7,999 bases of DNA. Source: Lentimicrobiaceae bacterium (GTDB lineage: Bacteria; Bacteroidota; Bacteroidia; Bacteroidales; Lentimicrobiaceae). The notes under the pieces are model-generated. The model made no database searches, was not told the DNA's origin, and worked only from the letters and a program-made list of their open reading frames with translations. Both the position numbers and the translations under genes were made by a program. The stretch is from positions 1 through 7,999 of the forward strand of contig JAQVEI010000098.1 of the NCBI GenBank assembly GCA_028697695.1. Direction: 5' to 3'. This document shows, in pieces, positions 1 through 5,939 of the stretch; position 1 is the stretch's first letter, and each line of letters begins with the position of its first letter.

Positions 1-2841
1 ATCTGAAACCCGGTAATTATTGTTTACATCTATCCAGGTATAACGCGGTACTGTGTTCGAAGTCCCTTCACCTGTCCATCGTTCAAGAATATCGGTGGTG
101 CGGTTGGTATAACGCAAATCCTGACGCTGACTGCCATTGAAAATATCGTTTCCGTAAGTTCCGGTGACCAGCACAGAAAAATCAAAATTCCGGTACTCCA
201 CCGATCCATTAAAACCAATGGTCCACTCGGGGGTGGGATTTCCTATCATGGTGCGGTCGTCGGGATCAATTTTGCCATCGCCGTTCACATCAACAAACCT
301 TACATCACCCGGCTGGGCATTCTTTTGCAACAATTCTCCACTGCTGCCAATATGTTGATATACCTCTGCCATATTTTGAAAGATACCATCGGTTTTATAC
401 CCGTAAAAATATGCGATTGGATATCCTTCCTGTGTTCGCGTTATATTTGGCGTAACGGCCCATGAAGCGCCAAAAGGTAAAGTTTTTTCAGGGTTGGCTA
501 CCCTGGTCATTTCGTTTTTGTTGTAGGTGAGGTTTAAGGCGGTGAAATAGCGGATTTTTTTAACCGTATGTCTCCACGACAAATCCAGCTCCACCCCTCT
601 GTTTTGCACACTTCCCACGTTGGCAAACGGAGCATCGTTGCCTACGTGACCGGGTATACTGATGCGCTCAAGCAATCCCTCAGTGGTTTTGATATAGTAA
701 TCCAGGGTTGCCTGAAGTCTGTTGTTGAAGGCCCCCAAATCAAGGGCAAAATTAATTTGTCTTGATTCCTCCCAACGTATATCTGCATTTTCAATGTATG
801 ATGGCGAAGCACCGGTATACCGTCCTGAACCGAAAATATACCCTCTGCTCTTGTCCATAGTTGAGATAAACTGATACTCTCCAATATTCTGATTGCCGTT
901 TACACCCCATGAAGCCCGAAGTTTCAGGACATCGATACTTTTAATTTCCGGGAAAAAGTTCTCGTCGCTGGCCACCCATGAAACACCCAGAGAAGGGAAG
1001 TTACCGTAACGATTGTTGGCGCCAAACCGCGAAGATCCGTCCCGGCGCAATATGGCCGTGACTGAATATTTATTCCGGTAATCGTAAGTAAGACGACCAA
1101 ATACCGATGCAAGCGCCGAATGGTAAGCACCCCCCTGAGCTACCCAAACCGTATCGGTAGCCATGTCAAGATACACATTATTGGGGTCGAACAACGGCAC
1201 TTTTGCATTGAAGCCGTAAATATTTTCATATTTTGTTTTTGCAGCCGAAGTGCCTGCCAGCACCGAGAAATTATGGTCATTAATACTGCCCGTATAGCCT
1301 ATGGTATTGTCCCACTGCCAGGTAAAGTAGCGTTCAATGGATTTGCTCACCGAAGTTTTGTCAACATTAAGCTGTGCGCCGTTGAGGTAAAAGAGCGGAC
1401 GATAACTATCATCGAGCACGTAAGCCAAATCAATACCCAGGGTGCTTCTTATCTTTAGTCCTTTGATAACCTCTGCCTCTCCAAAAATACTTCCCACCAG
1501 CTTATCCACACGGGTCTTTGCTGTTTGAATCTCAAGCAATGCGAGGGGATTAACAATTTCAGCACCCACATAATTTGAAATGCCATAAACCCTGCCGTCC
1601 GGAGTGGTAACCACAGGCTCATTGGAATAGGGAGGCATAGCAAGGATATCAGGATCATCCTCAAATACGGGAGTAAGCGGGTCAAGGTTAAGTGCGCTGC
1701 TGTATGCGCCATTAAATGATTGGTTGCTGGCAATCCCCCGCCGCTTAATGTGAGAATAAGCCAATGTATTGCCGAAACTGAATACTTTATTTATTTGGCT
1801 GTTGGTATTCAGCCTGGCAGTAATGCGGTCAAACTGCGACTTGTCTCCTCCAATGATGCCCTGTTGCGAGAAATAAGAAAGAGAAGAAAGAAAAGTGGTG
1901 GTTTCATTGCCTCCGGCCATTGATACTTCATGATTTTGTATGGGTGCATTGATCTCAAAGAGCTCATTTTGCCAATCCGTGTCATGAGCCGGTATTTCAT
2001 TCATATCAAAAGGCTCATTCAATCCGGCATTTCGTGCACCTTCATTCATCATCATACGATATTGGGATGCATCCAGCATATCCAGGGTATGTGCCACGTT
2101 TTGAATACCGCCATACCCTGAATAGGTAACACTCATTTTGCCGGCTTTACCACTTTTGGTGGTTACCAGCACCACCCCATTGGCTGCGTTGGTCCCATAT
2201 ATGGCTGCCGAGGCAGCATCTTTAAGTACTTCAATGGATTCAATATCGCCGGGAGCCAGATAATCAATACCGCCTACCACAATGCCGTCCACCACAAAAA
2301 CCGGATTAGAGTTGTTGGTGGAACCTGTCCCACGAATGCGTATGGTAGGTGCTTCGCCGGGCTGTCCGGATAAATTGGTAACCTGCACCCCTGCCATACG
2401 TCCCTGCATGGCCTGATCCACACGCAGAACCGGCGTAGAGTTGACCTCCTCCGATTTGACCGATGCTATGGAACCGGTAACAACTTTTTTCTTTTGAGTG
2501 CCATAGCCGATGACCACTACCTCACTCAAGTCGGTAATTTCTGGCGTTAACTGAATGTTGAAGGTGCTTTTGCCTGCTGTAGCGACTTTTACAGTGGTAT
2601 AACCTATAAAAGATACAACCAAAGTAGCCGGCGATGAGTTGAGTTTCAGGCTGAAGTTTCCATTTACATCGGTGGTGGTACCATTCATTGTGCCTTCTTC
2701 CACCAATGTTACGCCCGGTAAGGCTTCGCCACTCTCTTTATCACTCACGGTGCCGCCAATCAGGGTACCCTGAGCCATACCGTACCCGGAAAAAAACAAT
2801 AAAAAGCCTAAAATTATGAATGTATTGATTTGCTTTCTCAT
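1..2841 (-). CDS. SusC-like TonB-dependent outer-membrane transporter (3' end outside window)
   Basis: This gene encodes a SusC/RagA-type outer-membrane transporter that imports oligosaccharides using TonB energy, normally with a SusD lipoprotein lid. The frame is open for 947 codons from ATG at 2841 to the window edge, so perhaps 50-100 C-terminal residues (end of the barrel) are missing, judging by a family length of about 1000-1050. Residues 1-23 are a signal peptide (cut near GMA|Q). Residues 26-100 are a carboxypeptidase-regulatory-like beta-sandwich (GTVSDKESGEALPGVTL). Residues 106-119 (SEVVVIGYGTQKKK) are the conserved stretch before the plug, probably the TonB-box region. The plug spans about 120-230, with VDQAMQGRMAGVQV, IRIRGTGS, NPVFVVDG and EVLKDAASAAIYGTNAANGV, all SusC hallmarks. 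The rest is barrel, with the usual DVNGDGKIDPDD loop at about 851-862. No N-terminal STN domain is present, which argues against sigma/anti-sigma control. The substrate is inferred only from its neighbours. Confidence 0.97.
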   Translation of the reverse strand, partial: MRKQINTFIILGFLLFFSGYGMAQGTLIGGTVSDKESGEALPGVTLVEEGTMNGTTTDVNGNFSLKLNSSPATLVVSFIGYTTVKVATAGKSTFNIQLTPEITDLSEVVVIGYGTQKKKVVTGSIASVKSEEVNSTPVLRVDQAMQGRMAGVQVTNLSGQPGEAPTIRIRGTGSTNNSNPVFVVDGIVVGGIDYLAPGDIESIEVLKDAASAAIYGTNAANGVVLVTTKSGKAGKMSVTYSGYGGIQNVAHTLDMLDASQYRMMMNEGARNAGLNEPFDMNEIPAHDTDWQNELFEINAPIQNHEVSMAGGNETTTFLSSLSYFSQQGIIGGDKSQFDRITARLNTNSQINKVFSFGNTLAYSHIKRRGIASNQSFNGAYSSALNLDPLTPVFEDDPDILAMPPYSNEPVVTTPDGRVYGISNYVGAEIVNPLALLEIQTAKTRVDKLVGSIFGEAEVIKGLKIRSTLGIDLAYVLDDSYRPLFYLNGAQLNVDKTSVSKSIERYFTWQWDNTIGYTGSINDHNFSVLAGTSAAKTKYENIYGFNAKVPLFDPNNVYLDMATDTVWVAQGGAYHSALASVFGRLTYDYRNKYSVTAILRRDGSSRFGANNRYGNFPSLGVSWVASDENFFPEIKSIDVLKLRASWGVNGNQNIGEYQFISTMDKSRGYIFGSGRYTGASPSYIENADIRWEESRQINFALDLGAFNNRLQATLDYYIKTTEGLLERISIPGHVGNDAPFANVGSVQNRGVELDLSWRHTVKKIRYFTALNLTYNKNEMTRVANPEKTLPFGASWAVTPNITRTQEGYPIAYFYGYKTDGIFQNMAEVYQHIGSSGELLQKNAQPGDVRFVDVNGDGKIDPDDRTMIGNPTPEWTIGFNGSVEYRNFDFSVLVTGTYGNDIFNGSQRQDLRYTNRTTDILERWTGEGTSNTVPRYTWIDVNNNYRVSD

Positions 2842-2898
2842 CGGTTAAGTTTTATTTGATGACTCCTGAATTTGTGAATTGAAACAAGTCTCAGCTTG

Positions 2899-2945
2899 TG
2901 TAAACATTACAGCAAATATTCACAAAGCGTTCTTTTGTTGCTAAA
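2899..2945 (-). promoter_or_regulatory. Possible second promoter and inverted repeat before the susC-like gene
   Basis: The 147-base gap between the GH16 stop and the transporter ATG holds, on the minus strand, TTTA (2945-2942), 21 bases, then AATATTTG (2920-2913), an imperfect match to the TTTG / TAnnTTTG promoter pair. Just downstream is an inverted repeat TGTAA-TGT-TTACA at 2911-2899, placed where a start site or operator would be. No TGATGTAGT copy is present here. The transporter may therefore have its own promoter or simply be read through from the upstream genes. Confidence 0.25.
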
Positions 2946-2988
2946 GTTTGCTTTGTCTGAAGCAGCCCCTGTTGGGGTGGTTTGTTTT

Positions 2989-4089
2989 TTATTCTGTTTT
3001 TTGAAATACCCTAATGTAATCCACTTTCATTTGTTGAGGGAAAACAGTGGTAGCATCCGGCATGCCCGGCCAGTTGCCTCCCACGGCAATGTTAAAAATG
3101 AAAAAATGAGGCTGATGAAATTCGGACATGTGTGCCGGAGTGATGTCAACTTCATTAAACTTCACATCGTTAACGAACCACTTCATACTTGTCTCATTCC
3201 ATATTAGCGTAAAAACATGATATTCATCGGCAAAAGTTCCCGAGTTTAAGGTATAACTCTGTCCGTAGCTCACCAACCCCCCATTGTCCCAATGTAAAGT
3301 CCCATGTACAGTTTTTTCTCTGCCATTCCCACCTATCATCTCCATGATGTCTATTTCGCCACAGCCGGGCCATCCAACTGTACTAAAGCTGTTGCCAAGC
3401 ATCCACAAGGCGGGCCAGATACCCTGACCTTTTGGCAACAATGCCCGGATGTCAACACGCCCATAAGTAAATGACTTTTTCCCCTGTGTTATAATTCTCG
3501 ATGAAGTATATTCGCTGTTTTGATGGCTCTCTTTCCGGGCTTCAATGGTAAGTACCCCATCTCCCACGCTGGTATTGTCCGGGCGATAATATTGTTTTTC
3601 GTTGTTTCCCCATCCTCCGGCACCCGTTTCAAACTTCCAGTTTGCACTGTTTATAGCTGCACCGTCAAATTCATCGTTCCATACGCGCTGATATCCTGCA
3701 TATTCCATTGGGGTAGTGTATCCCTTATCAAGGCTTACCTCACCGTCTTCAACCAGGGTAAATTGCTTTTCTTTCCTGATATACCTGCCCGATATCCCGT
3801 AAGCCCTGATGGATATGCGGTAGGTGCCCGGATTAACATACAGGTACTCGAACTTCCCGGTGGTATTCACCAAAGGCTCGACACCGGCAACCGGATAAAA
3901 CCGGTATTCAACAGCATTTTCAGCACTCGCCTCCACCACAACAGTACCTGTGCCTTCCGGTAAAGTTACTTTTATTTCCAGATGAGCAGGCTCTCCGCTG
4001 CTGTCTGGTTTATCATCTTTTTTGCAGGATGAGGCCAGAAATAAAGCTAAGCCGAGCAACACAAGCAATCTCAGGTAAGGTTTTTTCAT
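2989..4089 (-). CDS. GH16 family endo-beta-glucanase lipoprotein (laminarinase-like)
   Basis: A 366-residue secreted glycoside hydrolase, predicted to cut internal beta-1,3 (or beta-1,3/1,4) glucan linkages with retention of configuration. Residues 1-21 are a lipoprotein signal peptide, and Cys22 is followed by KKDDKPD, a charged stretch that in Bacteroidota often marks surface export. Residues about 35-125 form a small beta-sandwich (Ig/PKD-like). The GH16 catalytic domain runs from about 133 to 363 and includes WNDEFDG, GRVDIRALLPKGQGIWPALWML and the active-site motif EIDIME at 245-250 (bases 3340-3357): Glu245 nucleophile, Asp247, Glu250 acid/base. The Met inside the motif is the beta-bulge form typical of laminarinase-type GH16. 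The frame could start 14 codons earlier at 4131, but that ATG sits inside a hairpin and would place polar residues before the signal peptide, so 4089 is chosen. The gene follows the PKD lipoprotein gene by 56 bases. Exact linkage specificity cannot be read from sequence alone. Confidence 0.96.
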   Translation of the reverse strand: MKKPYLRLLVLLGLALFLASSCKKDDKPDSSGEPAHLEIKVTLPEGTGTVVVEASAENAVEYRFYPVAGVEPLVNTTGKFEYLYVNPGTYRISIRAYGISGRYIRKEKQFTLVEDGEVSLDKGYTTPMEYAGYQRVWNDEFDGAAINSANWKFETGAGGWGNNEKQYYRPDNTSVGDGVLTIEARKESHQNSEYTSSRIITQGKKSFTYGRVDIRALLPKGQGIWPALWMLGNSFSTVGWPGCGEIDIMEMIGGNGREKTVHGTLHWDNGGLVSYGQSYTLNSGTFADEYHVFTLIWNETSMKWFVNDVKFNEVDITPAHMSEFHQPHFFIFNIAVGGNWPGMPDATTVFPQQMKVDYIRVFQKTE

Positions 4090-4105
4090 GTTTGTTGTTT
4101 GATAA

Positions 4106-4134
4106 GGGATATGGCCTGAAACAGGCCACATCCC
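4106..4134 (-). promoter_or_regulatory. Strong intercistronic hairpin between the PKD and GH16 genes
   Basis: In the 56-base spacer, the arms 4106-4118 and 4122-4134 form a 13-base-pair stem with a 3-base loop. The only non-Watson-Crick position is a G-U wobble in the minus-strand RNA, which would be an A-C mismatch in the plus-strand RNA, so the structure favours the sense transcript. It starts 11 bases after the PKD stop codon. It is followed by TTATCAAACAACAAAC and then the GH16 ATG, with no U-tract, so it is a poor intrinsic terminator. A role in mRNA processing or stability, or partial attenuation, is more likely. Confidence 0.7.
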
Positions 4135-4145
4135 GTCTGAATTTA

Positions 4146-5633
4146 TTATTCAAATTTGAAGTTGCGAATGTAGAAAGTTCCATCAACCATGTGTCCGGAA
4201 CCTCCAATTACCAACCCAATCAGGTCGAGGTCGGTTCGGGTTTTAGGTGTACCCTGACCGCCAGTCGGTGTTTCCAGATTAAAGGTATAGGTTTTCCATT
4301 GGTCGACTACAATATCGTTGATGTCCACATCATACTGAACCCAGCTATTCCAAAATTCCATGGTCTGGCTTGCATCAGCTATCCATATCTGTATATTTTT
4401 GGTAAGTCCCCCCTCACTGTAAGTGTTGCTACCCGGTATATATACATCAATGGATACAGTAGTGAAATTGTCGAACTGACAGTCATAATCAAGCTGGAAT
4501 TTAAGATCAGCATACTGTTCAGTGCCACGTTGGTATCTCCCGACTTTAACTGCTGAGGCGTTGGCCGGGTCATCTATTCCGGGCGTAATAGTAACTGCGG
4601 ATTCTGTAGGCACCAAATCCTGAACGTCATTGGGCCCGGTAGAGGCAAACGTATTGAACAGGGCTGTCGGAGTAACATCAGGCAAATCCTCACCATAAGG
4701 AATTTCTTCTTCCACCACTGCAGGTTCAAGTGCAGGATTAGAATAGGAAACATAGGAGAAATCCCAATAAACGTCATCGTAGGCGTACGACACTATCATA
4801 AGATCATAACCGCTATGTTCTGTTATAGCAATTTTAAACTTCCTGCTATCCGGCACCTCGGCTGATTCACCGGTGGTCGTTAATTTGGTCAATCCCATCC
4901 AGGCGCCCTTGCCCTGAAGAGTAACTTCATTGGTTCCAGGGTCGTAGGTGTAAGTATGGGTGCCACTGAGCAATGAACTTACATCGGCTCCATTTGCATT
5001 AATCATATTTGAAGCTATGGCTTCAAAACAGGTTCCGAAAACCGGAGTACCATCGAACATCTTATCTTCACCCCAAAACATGCCTTTATCATCGAAAATA
5101 AAAGAACCATCGGTCTTAAAGGTAAAGGTATGGTAATAAATACATGGCCTGATACCTGTATTATCGAGCGACCACCACGAGCGGGCGGCATCAGCATTGG
5201 GGCCAACACCCATACAGGTGCCTTCCCTAAATAGCTTCCATGTTTTGGATGATTCACCTGCCAGCAAACCCAGGGCTGAATTCGGATCTTTAATTTCTAT
5301 CGTCTGGTCATAACTGGCTGATGCATTGCCCGCGTTCTTTGCCGTAAGCACAACTTTATAATTTCCGGCAGCCGCATAAGTATGAACAGGATTTGACTCT
5401 GTTGATTGTTCCCCATCTCCAAAATCCCAATTATAGGCAGTTGCATTTTGCGAGTAATTGGTAAAAGTTACCTGTAAATAGTTGTCTGTTGAAACAGCAT
5501 ACTGAAAACTTGCTATGGGACTTTTTGCGGGCTCATCTTCATCATCGTCCTTACAGGAAACCATAATCAGCGTTGAGGAAATTGCCATTAATATAAATAG
5601 CAACTTACTCCCATCTTTAAATTTGTTTTTCAT
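4146..5633 (-). CDS. PKD-domain lipoprotein, probable surface glycan-binding protein of the PUL
   Basis: A 495-residue lipoprotein, first gene after the control region. Residues 1-26 are a signal peptide and Cys27 is followed by KDDDEDEP, an acidic stretch typical of surface-exposed Bacteroidota lipoproteins. Residues about 38-115 are a PKD domain (YNWDFGDG at 67-74, then NPVHTYAAAGNYKVVLTAKN). Residues about 119-300 form a second domain opening with SSKTWKL and MGVGPNAD, with paired Trp153-Trp154 and Cys140, Cys164 and Cys202. I recall similar stretches beside GH16 genes but cannot name a family. Residues about 320-495 look like a beta-jelly-roll resembling carbohydrate-binding modules, with Trp417, Trp428, Trp431 and Trp446 as possible sugar-stacking residues. 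No glycosidase catalytic motif is visible. Its place beside GH16 and susC suggests it holds beta-glucan at the surface, in the role of SusE/SusF-type proteins. PKD and lipoprotein calls are firm; glycan binding is inferred. Confidence 0.87.
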   Translation of the reverse strand: MKNKFKDGSKLLFILMAISSTLIMVSCKDDDEDEPAKSPIASFQYAVSTDNYLQVTFTNYSQNATAYNWDFGDGEQSTESNPVHTYAAAGNYKVVLTAKNAGNASASYDQTIEIKDPNSALGLLAGESSKTWKLFREGTCMGVGPNADAARSWWSLDNTGIRPCIYYHTFTFKTDGSFIFDDKGMFWGEDKMFDGTPVFGTCFEAIASNMINANGADVSSLLSGTHTYTYDPGTNEVTLQGKGAWMGLTKLTTTGESAEVPDSRKFKIAITEHSGYDLMIVSYAYDDVYWDFSYVSYSNPALEPAVVEEEIPYGEDLPDVTPTALFNTFASTGPNDVQDLVPTESAVTITPGIDDPANASAVKVGRYQRGTEQYADLKFQLDYDCQFDNFTTVSIDVYIPGSNTYSEGGLTKNIQIWIADASQTMEFWNSWVQYDVDINDIVVDQWKTYTFNLETPTGGQGTPKTRTDLDLIGLVIGGSGHMVDGTFYIRNFKFE

Positions 5634-5673
5634 CTTGGTTGGTGTTTAGTGGTGTAAATATTGATGATTGATT

Positions 5674-5738
5674 AGAATTAAATTCTTCAAAGCCTAGTGA
5701 TGAACTATAGGGTATTTTAAAATCAAAAAGATCTTTTT
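5674..5738. promoter_or_regulatory. AT-rich predicted leader with three small palindromes
   Basis: Between the candidate promoter and the PKD gene lie AAAAAGATCTTTTT (5725-5738, perfect), ATTTTAAAAT (5714-5723, perfect) and AGAATT-A-AATTCT (5674-5686). They may form weak hairpins in the leader RNA or be regulator sites. No known riboswitch or Shine-Dalgarno sequence was recognised in 5634-5760. AT-rich DNA makes short palindromes common, so a role is uncertain. Confidence 0.25.
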
Positions 5739-5761
5739 TAAAGACCATATTGCTTTTCACA

Positions 5762-5787
5762 CAAAAATACACTCAAAGCAGCGCAAA
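5762..5787 (-). promoter_or_regulatory. Candidate Bacteroidota-type promoter for the PKD-GH16 operon
   Basis: The minus strand reads TATTTTTG at 5769-5762, a full match to the Bacteroides -7 consensus TAnnTTTG. An upstream TTTG lies at 5787-5784, but the gap is 14 bases rather than the usual 19-21, so the -33 element is poor. That would fit a promoter needing an activator, with the repeat array starting about 30 bases further upstream. Transcription would begin near 5755-5758, leaving a leader of about 120 bases before the ATG at 5633. The match lies in AT-rich DNA and could be chance. Confidence 0.4.
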
Positions 5788-5799
5788 GTCTAATTTTAA

Positions 5800-5918
5800 G
5801 GCTCATCAATAGTACATCATCGTAAAAATTACACTACATCACTACTACATCAATAACGTTTCATTGTTTTGATATTCAATATGTTAATTTCTACATATTG
5901 GTATTGTTGACTACATCA
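5800..5918 (-). promoter_or_regulatory. Phased direct repeats TGATGTAGT, candidate operator of the adjacent regulator
   Basis: On the minus strand the nonamer TGATGTAGT occurs exactly three times, at 5910-5918, 5844-5852 and 5833-5841, with an 8-of-9 copy (TGATGTACT) at 5811-5819 and a weak copy (TGATGAGCC) at 5800-5808. The distances are 66, 11, 22 and 11 bases, all multiples of 11, so all copies face nearly the same side of the helix. An off-phase half copy (ATATGTAG) lies at 5891-5898. The array sits between the regulator gene and the PKD gene and upstream of a -7-like box. The repeats and spacing are seen directly; binding by the LuxR-type regulator is inferred from position. Confidence 0.6.
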
Positions 5919-5939
5919 TTCCTTTTTCCTGATATACGT

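Noticed and set aside
1869..1897. Purine-rich tract (AAGAAAGAGAAG-like) inside the transporter gene, a possible slippage or phase-variation site.
   Set aside because: It is irregular, keeps the reading frame, and simply encodes TTFLSSLSYFS within the barrel.
2962..2990. GC hairpin with a T-run read on the plus strand, resembling an intrinsic terminator.
   Set aside because: It would end plus-strand transcripts, and no plus-strand gene leads into it. On the minus strand only four G-C pairs form and no U-tract follows, so it is not called as the GH16 terminator.
3520..3963. 147-codon open frame on the plus strand opposite the GH16 gene.
   Set aside because: It has no recognisable domain and lies opposite a clear catalytic gene, so it is a shadow frame.
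4090..4131. A longer GH16 start at ATG 4131, adding 14 residues before the signal peptide.
   Set aside because: The added residues are polar and would spoil the lipoprotein signal, and the codons lie within the intercistronic hairpin. The ATG at 4089 gives a standard MKKP...CKKDD lipoprotein start.
4029..4556. 175-codon open frame on the plus strand opposite the PKD and GH16 genes.
   Set aside because: It crosses two well-supported minus-strand genes and the spacer hairpin, and its product resembles no family I know.
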